DNA of 29,297 bases, taken from positions 1-29,297 of the forward strand of contig JALWSW010000034.1 of the NCBI GenBank assembly GCA_027080125.1. The letters run 5' to 3'. The translations under genes were made by a program, and so were the position numbers. The notes beneath the pieces are model-generated. The model had not been told where the DNA came from. It saw nothing but the letters and a program-made list of their open reading frames with translations, and searched no databases. This document shows positions 7,555-16,059 of this stretch, piece by piece. This DNA is from Campylobacterales bacterium (GTDB lineage: Bacteria; Campylobacterota_A; Desulfurellia; JAADFJ01). Every line of letters begins with the position of its first letter. Position 1 is the first letter of the stretch.

Positions 7555-8409
7555 CTATTTTGTTATCTCTGTTCCGATTCCGCTTGTTGTGAATATCTCT
7601 ATCAGAAGCGAATGAGTCAATCTTCCGTCTATGATATGAACCTTTTTTACCCCGTTTTTTATTGCCTCTGCTGCCGAGGTTAGCTTTGGAATCATCCCGC
7701 CGGCTATAATCTTTCTTTTCTCCAGAAGGGCAATATCATCTATTTTTGCCTTGCTTATAAGCCTGCCTCCCGAATCCATAAGTCCTTTTACATCCGACAG
7801 ATAGACAAGTTTTTCTGCACCGAGTCCTGAGGCTATCCAGGATGCCGCATCGTCGGCATTTACATTATATAATTTTCCTTCAACGGAGATGCAGATAGGC
7901 GCTATTACAGGTATAAAATCGGCTGAAAGCAGCTTTTCCAAAAGAGCTGTGTTTACATTTTCAATTTCACCCACCAATCCCAGGTCTATTTCGCTTTTTT
8001 TCTTATGCGCAATGATGGTTTTTCCATCCGCACCGGTTAGCCCCACCGCATTGCCGCCGGAGCGGTTGATTTTGCTTACGATTTCTTTATTAGCCGGACC
8101 TGCTAACACCATAAGGGCGCTCTCGAGTGTTTTTTTGTCTGTAACTCTGAAGCCATTATGAAACTGCGGTGTTTGCCCGAGTCTGTTTTGAAGATCGGAG
8201 ACCATTTTCCCTCCGCCGTGAATCACTACCGTTTTTATTCCCACGAGATTTAGCAGAACGATATCCTCGCATAGATTCGATAGATTTTCCTGTTTTACAC
8301 TAATCGACCCTCCGAGCTTTACAACAAATATTTTGCCATGAAACTTCTTAAGGTATGGCAATGCTTCGATTAGAACCGAAGCCTTTGTTTCAGTCGTTAA
8401 CATATCCAT
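7555..8409 (-). CDS. argB: Acetylglutamate kinase
   Basis: This 284-residue enzyme phosphorylates N-acetyl-L-glutamate in the second step of arginine synthesis. It has the amino-acid kinase signatures KLGGS (31-35), GGGK (65-68), the family-typical NRSGGNAVGLTGADG (115-129), NVNADDAA (182-189), SDVKGL (205-210) and GGMIPKL (237-243). The amphipathic N-terminal helix (residues about 5-23) and the C-terminal SGIGTEI are features of the hexameric, arginine-inhibited type, so feedback inhibition is likely. The ATG at 8407-8409 has no Shine-Dalgarno, and a promoter -10 ends 6 bases before it, so the transcript is probably leaderless. A second ATG at codon 3 is an alternative. It heads an operon with genes unrelated to arginine. 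Confidence 0.95.
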   Translation of the reverse strand: MDMLTTETKASVLIEALPYLKKFHGKIFVVKLGGSISVKQENLSNLCEDIVLLNLVGIKTVVIHGGGKMVSDLQNRLGQTPQFHNGFRVTDKKTLESALMVLAGPANKEIVSKINRSGGNAVGLTGADGKTIIAHKKKSEIDLGLVGEIENVNTALLEKLLSADFIPVIAPICISVEGKLYNVNADDAASWIASGLGAEKLVYLSDVKGLMDSGGRLISKAKIDDIALLEKRKIIAGGMIPKLTSAAEAIKNGVKKVHIIDGRLTHSLLIEIFTTSGIGTEITK

Positions 8410-8415
8410 AAAAAG

Positions 8416-8443
8416 ATTATAATCGCAAGCCGTTTTATGTCAA
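8416..8443 (-). promoter_or_regulatory. argB promoter giving a leaderless mRNA
   Basis: On the minus strand a consensus TTGACA (8443-8438), a 16-base spacer and a consensus TATAAT (8421-8416) are followed by only six bases and then the argB ATG. Normal spacing places the transcription start at or one base from the A of the ATG. No Shine-Dalgarno could fit. Confidence 0.7.
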
Positions 8444-8475
8444 AAAGCTCATGTGGAAAATAATAGATAATCTTA

Positions 8476-8504
8476 TTGACAGAGGCGGCTGTTTAATGTA
8501 AATT
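8476..8504 (+). promoter_or_regulatory. Promoter of mreB operon
   Basis: A consensus TTGACA (8476-8481), a 17-base spacer and TAAATT (8499-8504, four of six matches) lie upstream of mreB. Transcription would start near 8511, leaving about 22 bases of leader that carries AAAGGAG at good distance from the ATG. It is divergent from the argB promoter, with 32 bases between the two -35 boxes. Confidence 0.6.
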
Positions 8505-8532
8505 GCAGATAACTTTCGTTAAAGGAGAATAG

Positions 8533-9555
8533 ATGCTGTTTCCGTTTTCTATTTTTGCAAAGGGACTTGCTATAGATCTTGGTACTGTTAATACGCTGAT
8601 AAGCGTTGAGGATGAGGGCGTAATAATTGAAGAACCGTCTGTTGTGTCGGTTAAAAACGATGGCAGAGGCGGCAAAAAGATAGTTGCGGTCGGTGAGGAA
8701 GCAAGGCAGATGATAGGCAAAACCCCTGATGATATACTGGCTATACGCCCTATGCGCGACGGGGTGATAGCAGATTTTGAAGCAACCGAAGGGATGCTTA
8801 GATATTTTATCAAGAAAGCAAATCGCCATCGTATTGCTATTGTGCGTCCCAGAATTGTGATAGCCGTTCCTCACGGTATCACACCTGTGGAGAAAAAGGC
8901 GGTTCAGGAAGCTGCTGCCTCGGCAGGCGGAAGATCGGTTCATCTTATCGAAGAACCGATGGCATCGGCTATAGGAATAGGTTTGCCTGTTGAAGAACCG
9001 GTTGGAAATATGGTGGTTGATATAGGCGGCGGAACAACCGAGATTGCCGTGATAAGTCTGGGCGGTATTGTTGTAGGTGAGTCGATTAGAGTAGGCGGGG
9101 TAAAGTTTGATATGGCAATAACTCAGTATGTAAAAAATAAATACGGAATCCAGATTGGTGAAAGAACCGCAGAGAATGTGAAAATCGAACTTGGATCGGA
9201 CGGTAAAGATAGCACCATTGATATTAAAGGGCTGAATCTTGCAACCGGAACCCCAAGTATCGTTAAGGTTCCAAAAAAAGATATAAAAAAAGCGATTATT
9301 CCCGCGATAAGTGAGATAATAACCGCCATTCTTGATGTTCTTGAAAAAACTCCTGCCGAGCTTGCGGCTGATATTGTCGATAGAGGCATTTTTCTTACAG
9401 GCGGCGGATCTTTGATTGACCAGATGGACGAGTTGATTAAGGAAAAGACTGAACTTCCTGTAGTAAGAGGCGAGGAACCTCTGCATTCGGTTGTAAATGG
9501 TGCGGCAGCAACGTTGAAACAGGTATCGCTTCTGAAAAATGTTTCATTTATTTAA
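8533..9555 (+). CDS. mreB: Rod-shape determining protein MreB
   Basis: This 340-residue actin homologue is full length for the family. It polymerises under the inner membrane and directs side-wall peptidoglycan synthesis. Phosphate-1 loop AIDLGTVNTLI lies at about 13-23. The block RPRIVIAVPHGITPVEKKAV, phosphate-2 VVDIGGGTTEIAVISL and adenosine motif IFLTGGGSLI are all intact. The N-terminal MLFPFSIFA is the hydrophobic membrane-binding stretch. The start has AAAGGAG 6 bases upstream. The 3' end overlaps mreC by 17 bases. This is the first gene of the elongasome operon. Confidence 0.97.
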   Translation: MLFPFSIFAKGLAIDLGTVNTLISVEDEGVIIEEPSVVSVKNDGRGGKKIVAVGEEARQMIGKTPDDILAIRPMRDGVIADFEATEGMLRYFIKKANRHRIAIVRPRIVIAVPHGITPVEKKAVQEAAASAGGRSVHLIEEPMASAIGIGLPVEEPVGNMVVDIGGGTTEIAVISLGGIVVGESIRVGGVKFDMAITQYVKNKYGIQIGERTAENVKIELGSDGKDSTIDIKGLNLATGTPSIVKVPKKDIKKAIIPAISEIITAILDVLEKTPAELAADIVDRGIFLTGGGSLIDQMDELIKEKTELPVVRGEEPLHSVVNGAAATLKQVSLLKNVSFI

Positions 9556-10384
9556 AAGAAAAAAAGACAAATATATACTTCTGTTTGTTATTGTAGCGCT
9601 TTCCGGCATTTCTGTGTCAAAGCATAAAGATCGATTCATAAAGGCTTCGATGAATCCGTATAGCTATTTTGTAGGTTCTTCTCTTTCTAAAATCAGGTCC
9701 GCAGCAGAGAAATTTTTTATAAATCTCGCTCCGGATAATCTGAGAGAAGAGCAACTCAGCAATCTTACCTCCACAATAGAGGAACTGAAATGGAAAAACA
9801 GGATCTATAAAAATCAGCTTAAACAACTGAGCAAGCTGTATACCGTGAAATTGGATTTCAGTTTTGCAAATGATAAATTTGTGGTATCCCAGATTATTGC
9901 AAGAGATATAAATTATAACGGAAGATTTTGGATTAATCTCGGCAAATCTGACCATATATCCAAAGGAACTCCGATAGTGACAAAAGATTTGAAGCTAGTC
10001 GGAACGGTAAAAAAAGTTTCAGATTCTCAAAGCAGTGTCTGGTCGATATTGACAAAAAATAATGTCATAGATGCCATTGATTCTAAAACAGGCGGTTGGG
10101 GCATATATTATGGTCAAGGCAAGCCTTTCGGATTATATACCTATTTTTCTGAGACGCCGCTTTCTGTCGGAGATATTATAAAAACAAGCGGTCTTGACGG
10201 AAAATACCCGAAAGATATAACAATAGGAAAGGTGATGAAAATAATCAAAACCGATTCGCTGAAAACCGTTGCTGTCATAAAACCTGCGGCATTGCCCGGT
10301 AAGTCGCTGTATCTTGTTGCCATAATCAAGCATAATGATATGGACAAAAGCAGTTCTAATATTCATAACAGGAACAGTAGTTAG
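9539..10384 (+). CDS. mreC: Rod-shape determining protein MreC
   Basis: This 281-residue bitopic inner-membrane protein links MreB inside to PBP2 outside. A membrane segment (about 12-25, after a basic FKRKKDK) is followed by a periplasmic coiled coil at about 67-101 and the paired beta-barrel region (about 110-270) with ARDINYNGRFWINLGKSDHI and the family pattern of GTPIV then VGTVKKV. The ATG lies inside the end of mreB (17-base overlap). The 3' end overlaps mreD by 50 bases, more than is usual. Identity rests on this architecture and on its place between mreB and mreD. Confidence 0.93.
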   Translation: MFHLFKRKKDKYILLFVIVALSGISVSKHKDRFIKASMNPYSYFVGSSLSKIRSAAEKFFINLAPDNLREEQLSNLTSTIEELKWKNRIYKNQLKQLSKLYTVKLDFSFANDKFVVSQIIARDINYNGRFWINLGKSDHISKGTPIVTKDLKLVGTVKKVSDSQSSVWSILTKNNVIDAIDSKTGGWGIYYGQGKPFGLYTYFSETPLSVGDIIKTSGLDGKYPKDITIGKVMKIIKTDSLKTVAVIKPAALPGKSLYLVAIIKHNDMDKSSSNIHNRNSS

Positions 10385-10817
10385 TGTTATTGTTGCCAAT
10401 CTGAGCAGCTATTCTACTCAGATTGCAACAGTCTCCTTTGCCTTACTTTTCATTATAAAAAAATCCAAAAGTGCGGCGGATCTGTTTCTTGCCGCTTTTT
10501 TGATTGGTGTCATGGAAGACTTTATAGAAGGAACTGCGCTTGGTGCTAACCTCCTTCTGTTTTTTGTTCCTCTTGTTGTGGTTGTTGTAATTGCTAAATT
10601 TATAAAGCATAATGCAGTGTCTGATTTTGTAATTTTTATTTTTTTAACCGTTGCAATATCAGCGGCTAAATTTTTGTATTCTGATGTTGTATTGTCAGCC
10701 CCGTCTATAACAGATTTTTCCGGCTGGATAAAGCATAATATTTTGCCGATTGTACTGCTATATTGCGGTTTTTATCTGATTTATAAACGCTTTTTGGAAA
10801 ATTATAGTGACATCTAA
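10335..10817 (+). CDS. mreD: Rod-shape determining protein MreD
   Basis: This 160-residue, very hydrophobic protein has about five membrane segments, the usual size and pattern for MreD, and sits between mreC and the PBP2 gene. The central FLIGVMEDFIEGTALGANLLLFF resembles the family's conserved G-x-x-x-D stretch in the second helix. Sequence conservation in MreD is poor everywhere, so position carries much of the call. The start ATG overlaps mreC by 50 bases. A later start would remove the first membrane segment. Confidence 0.88.
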   Translation: MIWTKAVLIFITGTVVSVIVANLSSYSTQIATVSFALLFIIKKSKSAADLFLAAFLIGVMEDFIEGTALGANLLLFFVPLVVVVVIAKFIKHNAVSDFVIFIFLTVAISAAKFLYSDVVLSAPSITDFSGWIKHNILPIVLLYCGFYLIYKRFLENYSDI

Positions 10818-12558
10818 ATTTTATATAGGCGAAATACCGCATTTTAAAAAACATATTAAAATAGTAAAGATTGCGATAACACTTATTTTGGTTTCGCTTG
10901 TTTTAAGAGTGGCTCAGATTCAGCTTTACAGAGGAGAAGAATTTGCAAAAACGCTTAGCAACACAAATATATCTGTTGATTATACAAGGGCATTGCGAGG
11001 AGAGATACTTGATAGAAACGGTGTTGTTCTTGCAAAGGATTATCCTTCGTTTTCGTTGTATATAGACAAAAGAAGATTTCGTTATAAAAATATAAAGATA
11101 ATTTCTCAGATCATCGGCAAATCTGCAAAGCGGATAAAAAAACTGCTTAGTTTATCATCCGGGAATATTCTAATCGAGAAATATTTGACAAGAGAACAGG
11201 TTGTTCAGCTCGAGCTTGCCAAAATCGATATAAAAGGTATCGATATCAAGGTTGAGCCTAAAAGGGTTTATCCGATGGGCTCTCTGTTTGCTCATCTTGT
11301 GGGCTATGTTTCTGAGGTTTCTGAAAAGGAAAGAAGTAAAAAGCATTATTACAGATATGATTATTCAGGCAAAACCGGCGTGGAAAAAGCGTTTGACAGA
11401 TGGTTAAGGGGAACAGACGGCATGAAGGAAGTTTCGATAAACGGAATGGGTGATATAATAAAAACTATAGAAAACAAGCCGGCAAAAGCAGGCGATAATC
11501 TACTTTTGACCGTTGATAGCCGGTTGCAGAAGATAGTGGCTGAGAATATGAAAAATAAAAAAGGCGCCGTGGTTATTATAAAACCTGATACCGGAGAAAT
11601 TCTTGCTTGTTACAGCTCTCCTTCATATGATCCCAATCGATTTGTTGCAGGGTTAACAAGGCGATTCTGGAATAAGGTAAAGAATGATCCTGATAAACCG
11701 CTTATTAATAGGGCGCTAAAGGCATATCCGCCTGGTTCCATATTTAAAATAGTAACCGCAGCCGCAGCGCTTAATAGTCGTCTTATAGCAGCAAAAACAA
11801 AACTGTTTTCACCTGCTCAGATAAAAATAGCAAAACAGGTATATCATGATTGGAAAAAGGGCGGATTTGGTTTGATTGATATACACAGAGCTATAGCTTC
11901 CTCATCGGATGTCTTTTTTTATAAACTCGGACTGCTTATCGGAGCTGAAAGAATAAAACGAATGGCAACAAAATTTGGTTTGGGCAAAAATTTGTTGAGG
12001 TTAGTCGGTTCTCAATCGGGATTAATACCGTCGCCGGCGTGGAAATGGCACCGTTTTCGTAGAAGATGGTACGCCGGTAATACGGTTTCTATGGCTATAG
12101 GACAGGGCTATGTAAGGATTTCCCCGCTTCAGGCTGCCATGATTGCGACTGTGATTGCCAACGGCGGATATTTCGTGACACCACATATATGGATGCAAAA
12201 AAAGACAAGAAAAGAAAAGATTTTGAATTCCGATACCGTCAAGATTATACAATCGGGAATGTTCGATGCGGTAAACAGTAGGCTCGGAACCGCATTTTCT
12301 TCAAAAAGCGATATTATTGCCATAGCCGGCAAAACCGGAACAGCCCAAATTATCAGATCAAGAAAATTTGATAAAAAAAAGAGAAATATTCCTGAGCGCT
12401 TTATTCCTGATGCCTGGTTTATTTCATTTGCGCCCTACAAACATCCCAAACTTGCGATGGCGGTATTTGTGGAAAACGGAGGTTCAGGCGGAGCTGTGGC
12501 TGCGCCTGTGGCAAAACGAATCTATGAGCAAGCCGTAAAGAGTAGAATTATAAAATGA
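10807..12558 (+). CDS. mrdA: Penicillin-binding protein 2 (elongasome transpeptidase)
   Basis: This 583-residue class B PBP crosslinks side-wall peptidoglycan together with RodA. It starts at a GTG (10807-10809) inside the end of mreD. There is one N-terminal membrane segment at about 19-35, then the PBP dimer domain (RGEILDRNGVVLA at 64-76), and the transpeptidase domain from about 240. The active-site serine is Ser311 in SIFK (SxxK). The second motif is Ser366-Ser-Asp368, the SxD form typical of PBP2. The third motif is KTG at 509-511. All catalytic motifs are intact. The 3' end overlaps rodA by ATGA, consistent with a matched PBP2-RodA pair. Confidence 0.96.
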   Translation: MTSKFYIGEIPHFKKHIKIVKIAITLILVSLVLRVAQIQLYRGEEFAKTLSNTNISVDYTRALRGEILDRNGVVLAKDYPSFSLYIDKRRFRYKNIKIISQIIGKSAKRIKKLLSLSSGNILIEKYLTREQVVQLELAKIDIKGIDIKVEPKRVYPMGSLFAHLVGYVSEVSEKERSKKHYYRYDYSGKTGVEKAFDRWLRGTDGMKEVSINGMGDIIKTIENKPAKAGDNLLLTVDSRLQKIVAENMKNKKGAVVIIKPDTGEILACYSSPSYDPNRFVAGLTRRFWNKVKNDPDKPLINRALKAYPPGSIFKIVTAAAALNSRLIAAKTKLFSPAQIKIAKQVYHDWKKGGFGLIDIHRAIASSSDVFFYKLGLLIGAERIKRMATKFGLGKNLLRLVGSQSGLIPSPAWKWHRFRRRWYAGNTVSMAIGQGYVRISPLQAAMIATVIANGGYFVTPHIWMQKKTRKEKILNSDTVKIIQSGMFDAVNSRLGTAFSSKSDIIAIAGKTGTAQIIRSRKFDKKKRNIPERFIPDAWFISFAPYKHPKLAMAVFVENGGSGGAVAAPVAKRIYEQAVKSRIIK

Positions 12559-13616
12559 GTTTTTATGAAAAAGAGAGCATAATATCAGATAACAATAAGA
12601 TTCTTATTATAATCTCGGTTGCAATTTTGGGAATAATGTCGGTTTATACATTGAAGTCGTTGCAAGGGAGTTTATGGATAAAGCAGATGGCTTGGTTTTT
12701 GCTGAGTGCAGTTATCGTAGCAGCGACAATCAGATTGACGCGTAGATTTTTTTATCATTACACCTATCTGTTTTATCTCCTGGGGTTAGTTTTGCTTTTT
12801 GCTGTAAAAATTTTTGGAGCAAAACATTTTGGTGCTATAAGATGGATTAATGTCGGAATTATAAATTTTCAGCCATCCGAAATTATGAAACCTCTGATTA
12901 TCCTGGCAGTCAGCCGTTATCTATCGGATCATCAGGAAAATAAACCGCTTAGACTTGTCAATTTTTTGATTGCTTCAGCACTTGTAATTTTGCCTGCGTT
13001 TTTAGTTGTAATAGAGCCGGATTTGGGAACGGCGGTGATAATGCTCTCTGCACTTTTTTTGGTAATATTTGTGGCAGGGGTGGATAAAAGAATCTTTTTT
13101 GCTGTAATGATATTGACGTTTTCAGCGCTTCCTATAATCTGGAGGCTTCTAAGGGGCTATCAAAGGGCTCGAATAATCGAGTTTATAAATCCGGGAAGCG
13201 ATCCGCTTGGTGCAAGTTTTCAGTCGATTCATTCGCAAACCATTATAGGTGCAGGAAGATTGTTAGGACATCCGTTGGGTTCTTTATTTCCTTGGTCCAA
13301 ATTTTTGCCTCAAAGCGGCTCGGATTTTTTCTTTTCGCTTTTTGCCTATCAATACGGTTTTGTTGGCGTTGTTATTCTGATTATGTTGTTCTGGCTTTTG
13401 ATATCACGTTTTATAAGGATAGCTCAGAGATCCGAGGATAATTTTTCCCGTTATTTTATAATCGGATTTACCATAATTTTTAGCGTGTCGCTATTTTTTA
13501 ACATCGGGATGACATTGGGGCTCATTCCGGTTGTAGGAATTACATTGCCACTTGCAAGTTACGGAGGTTCGTCTATAATAGCTAATATGATATCGATTGG
13601 TATTATTCTTTCCTGA
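12555..13616 (+). CDS. rodA: Peptidoglycan glycosyltransferase RodA
   Basis: This 353-residue SEDS-family polymerase extends glycan strands in the elongasome. It has about ten membrane segments and the family blocks GAIRWINVGIINFQPSEIMK, VIEPDLGTAVIM (with the catalytic-loop Glu-Pro-Asp), and near the end GLIPVVGITLPLASYGGSS. The C-terminus stops soon after the last helix (SIGIILS), about 15-20 residues shorter than many RodA proteins, but nothing conserved is missing. Its start overlaps the PBP2 stop (ATGA), and its stop shares one base with the next ATG (TGATG). Confidence 0.96.
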   Translation: MSFYEKESIISDNNKILIIISVAILGIMSVYTLKSLQGSLWIKQMAWFLLSAVIVAATIRLTRRFFYHYTYLFYLLGLVLLFAVKIFGAKHFGAIRWINVGIINFQPSEIMKPLIILAVSRYLSDHQENKPLRLVNFLIASALVILPAFLVVIEPDLGTAVIMLSALFLVIFVAGVDKRIFFAVMILTFSALPIIWRLLRGYQRARIIEFINPGSDPLGASFQSIHSQTIIGAGRLLGHPLGSLFPWSKFLPQSGSDFFFSLFAYQYGFVGVVILIMLFWLLISRFIRIAQRSEDNFSRYFIIGFTIIFSVSLFFNIGMTLGLIPVVGITLPLASYGGSSIIANMISIGIILS

Positions 13617-14014
13617 TGAATATAATTGAAATAGAGACCAGAAAGAAGAATCAGTTTATAGATATTACCTCCTTGCTTGAAAGGGAGGTTTCCGTAAAGA
13701 ACATTGATTCTGCCGTGCTTTTGATTTTTGTTCCGCATACTACCGCAGCTGTTACCATCAACGAGAATTATGACCCTGCGGTTACCGGGGATATAATTTC
13801 TTCTATGCAACGATTGATTCCTGAAAATTTCGATTATAAACATTCGGAAGGCAACAGTTCCGCTCATATAAAATCAACTGTTTTTGGTAATGAATTGCTG
13901 ATACCTGTATCGGAGAAGAAGCTGATGCTTGGAAGATGGCAGGCTGTTTTTTTCTGCGAGTTTGACGGACCGAGAAACAGAAAAATCTATACGGAGTTTA
14001 TCAAGACTGTATGA
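13616..14014 (+). CDS. yjbQ: YjbQ/UPF0047 family protein
   Basis: This 132-residue protein shows the complete family signature: VPHTTAAVTINENYDP at about 39-54, HSEGNSSAHIKS at about 76-87 and LGRWQAVFFCEFDGPR near the end. The conserved histidines and Glu resemble a metal or phosphate site. The E. coli relative shows weak thiamine-phosphate synthase activity, but the true role is unsettled. The start shares a base with the rodA stop, and its stop overlaps a small reading frame by ATGA. Being locked into the cell-wall operon suggests co-transcription only; I infer no cell-wall role. Confidence 0.9.
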   Translation: MNIIEIETRKKNQFIDITSLLEREVSVKNIDSAVLLIFVPHTTAAVTINENYDPAVTGDIISSMQRLIPENFDYKHSEGNSSAHIKSTVFGNELLIPVSEKKLMLGRWQAVFFCEFDGPRNRKIYTEFIKTV

Positions 14015-14091
14015 ACAGGTCAAAACCTCCTGACCCGGAGCGGTATCAGAGAGTAATAGTTAAAATCAGCGGTTTCGGAGTTCTCTATTAG
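14011..14091 (+). CDS. Possible 26-residue leader peptide before the CNNM/CBS gene
   Basis: A small frame starts at the ATG that overlaps the yjbQ stop (ATGA) and ends with a TAG at 14089-14091. It reads MNRSKPPDPERYQRVIVKIS followed by GFGVLY. Its stop overlaps the proposed ATT start of the next gene (ATTAG), so ribosomes ending here could restart there. Alternatively it is the true N-terminus of the next gene joined by a +1 frameshift or a sequence error, or it is chance. No homologue is recognised with confidence. Confidence 0.25.
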   Translation: MNRSKPPDPERYQRVIVKISGFGVLY

Positions 14092-15331
14092 CATCTATAT
14101 TATTATTCTTGTAATCTGTCTTATCTTTTCGGCATTTTTTTCTGCGAGCGAAACCGCTTTAACCTCGGTCTCAGAGCTCAAAGCCCGTCATATCATAAAA
14201 AAAAGTAAAAAAGGCAACAGTCCGCTGAAATTATGGATAGATTCCCCTCAAAAGATGCTTACTGCTATTTTGATAGGGAATAACATTGCAAACGTTTTTG
14301 CCTCGGTCGACGCTGCGGTTATGGTGCAAAAACTGCTTGGAAGCAATGTCGTTGCCATTTCAGGTGGATTGATGACTCTTATAATACTTGTTTTCGGAGA
14401 AATAACGCCCAAAACGTTTGCAAAACAGAATGCCGATGTAATTGCGCCGATAGCTGCCGGACTTTTAAAGCCGTTTTACTACCTCATTTATCCGGTTACC
14501 GTAGTTTTGCGTTTGGTTGCAAAGAATATGTCGTTTGAATCGCGTGCGGAAAAATCGAGCCTGCTTACCGAAGATGAACTTGAGTTTATGGTTGAGATGG
14601 GAAAAAATGAAGGCGTTATCAATGCGGATAAGCATAAAATGATAAAAAACATCTTTGATATGGGCGATACTATTGCCAGAGAGATTATGACACCAAGACC
14701 TGACATAAAAGCGGCAAGCGCTGATATGAATGTGGAGATGGCCGTGAATCTTTTTGCCAAATACGGTCATTCCAGAATGCCGGTTTATGAAACAAGTATC
14801 GATAATATTCTGGGCATAATCAATCTTCGCGATTTGATTGCAGAATATCCGGATATAAAAAATGATAATGTCAAAAACCATATGAAAGAGGCGGTTTTTG
14901 TTCCTGAAACCAAGTCGATTTTTAAACTGCTGAAAGAGATGCAGAGCAGAAAAATACATATTGTTGTTGTTCTTGATGAATACGGAGGCACCTCCGGAAT
15001 TATAACGGTTGAGGATGTCATTGAAGAGATTGTCGGGGAAATAGAGGATGAGGATGACAAATCGAAAATCGATGTCAGAAAGACTGAGGACGGCTCCTAT
15101 ATCATAAACAGCAGAATGAGTTTCGATGATTTTGTGGAGCAGTTTAATCTTACCGAGTTTGAAGAGTCGGAAAAAACAGATTTTGATACTGTAGGGGGGT
15201 TTATAATGTATCTTGCCGATTCTATACCCAGAGTGGGATCACAGATAAAATATAAGAATCTTCGCTTTACGGTTCTGGATGTTGATGCAAACAGAATTCT
15301 TACGGTCAAACTCGAGATTGTTAAAGAATGA
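14087..15331 (+). CDS. CNNM/DUF21-CBS-CorC_HlyC membrane protein, probable ATT start
   Basis: With the start proposed here the protein has 414 residues, the usual size of the HlyC/CorC (CNNM) family. DUF21 membrane domain covers about 1-175, with the conserved FFSASETALTSVSELKAR near residues 17-34. A CBS pair (about 200-320, from MTPRPDIKAA to VLDEYGGTSGIITVEDVIEE) and the C-terminal transporter-associated domain follow. Members are linked to Mg2+/Co2+ efflux. The frame is open from 14060, but before the ATG at 14255 it contains no ATG, GTG or TTG. Starting at 14255 would delete the first membrane helix and the conserved SASETAL stretch. The ATT at 14087 has CGGAG 6 bases upstream. An indel joining the upstream small frame is the main alternative. 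The 3' end overlaps the phosphatase gene (ATGA). Confidence 0.85.
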   Translation: MSIYIIILVICLIFSAFFSASETALTSVSELKARHIIKKSKKGNSPLKLWIDSPQKMLTAILIGNNIANVFASVDAAVMVQKLLGSNVVAISGGLMTLIILVFGEITPKTFAKQNADVIAPIAAGLLKPFYYLIYPVTVVLRLVAKNMSFESRAEKSSLLTEDELEFMVEMGKNEGVINADKHKMIKNIFDMGDTIAREIMTPRPDIKAASADMNVEMAVNLFAKYGHSRMPVYETSIDNILGIINLRDLIAEYPDIKNDNVKNHMKEAVFVPETKSIFKLLKEMQSRKIHIVVVLDEYGGTSGIITVEDVIEEIVGEIEDEDDKSKIDVRKTEDGSYIINSRMSFDDFVEQFNLTEFEESEKTDFDTVGGFIMYLADSIPRVGSQIKYKNLRFTVLDVDANRILTVKLEIVKE

Positions 15332-16029
15332 TTGTTGTTGGCGATATACACGGTCAGATTAAGCTTATGGAAAATGTGATAAAGGAGTTCAAAGACCGCA
15401 AACTACTTTTTGCAGGTGATATCATAGACAGGGGAGATGGGAAAAATTGCTTGAAGCTTTTAAAAGAATCCGGCGCCAGATCTCTGCTTGGAAACCATGA
15501 GCAGATGGCAATTGAGTTTTTGCGTGCTCCAAAGGAAAATTTGATAACCTATTACAATATCTGGATGGCTAACGGCGGCTTGGAAACCCTGAAAAGTTTT
15601 GATATAAAGGAAAATGAACCGGAGGATATGCAAAAGGCGCTCAACGAAGATCAATTAATGTCTATTATAAAAGAGTTCAGTATATATAAGCTTATCGACG
15701 ATATTATGGTTGTTCATGCCGGAATTGATGACGGGTATCTTTCCGACCGAAGCGAATCGTTTATCTGGTCGAGAACCTCAATAGATGATATTGAAAATAA
15801 GGTGGCTAATTCTTTCAAAAACGATTTTCCGCATATAAAATTTATGGTAACCGGTCATAATATAGTCAATCTTCCAACCGTATATGTAAACTACTCTATC
15901 TTGCAGTTAAGAATTGATCTGGGCTCCTTTTACAGCAAATCCGTCGGAGCATTCGATAGCAGAAGCGGAGAGTTCTATAAGATTACGGAAAACGATCTTC
16001 TAATCTGTGGCAATATCAAAAAACGATAG
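15328..16029 (+). CDS. Metallophosphoesterase, bacterial PPP/PrpA-like phosphatase
   Basis: This 233-residue soluble protein has the full dinuclear-metal phosphoesterase set: GDIHG (5-9), GDIIDRGDG (30-38), GNHE (55-58), then VHAGID at about 129-134 and a later TGHN at about 175-178. This order is that of PPP-family phosphatases (PrpA/PrpB, symmetric Ap4A hydrolase and related enzymes). Whether the substrate is a phosphoprotein or a dinucleotide cannot be read. It starts inside the stop of the CNNM/CBS gene (ATGA) and is the last member of the overlapping chain that begins at mreB. Confidence 0.85.
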   Translation: MIVVGDIHGQIKLMENVIKEFKDRKLLFAGDIIDRGDGKNCLKLLKESGARSLLGNHEQMAIEFLRAPKENLITYYNIWMANGGLETLKSFDIKENEPEDMQKALNEDQLMSIIKEFSIYKLIDDIMVVHAGIDDGYLSDRSESFIWSRTSIDDIENKVANSFKNDFPHIKFMVTGHNIVNLPTVYVNYSILQLRIDLGSFYSKSVGAFDSRSGEFYKITENDLLICGNIKKR

Positions 16030-16059
16030 AACTTGATTCTTGATAGAAAGGAGGTTTGA

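Noticed and set aside
8473..9486. A 337-codon open frame on the minus strand opposite mreB
   Set aside because: It is rich in Tyr, Asn, His and Cys with no family signature, and mirrors the codon pattern of mreB, whose motifs are complete on the plus strand.
14011..14091. Resemblance of the small frame (ERYQRVIVKISG) to the start of UMP kinase PyrH
   Set aside because: Only about ten residues are alike, nothing of the kinase follows in any frame, and a decayed pyrH cannot be supported by eye.
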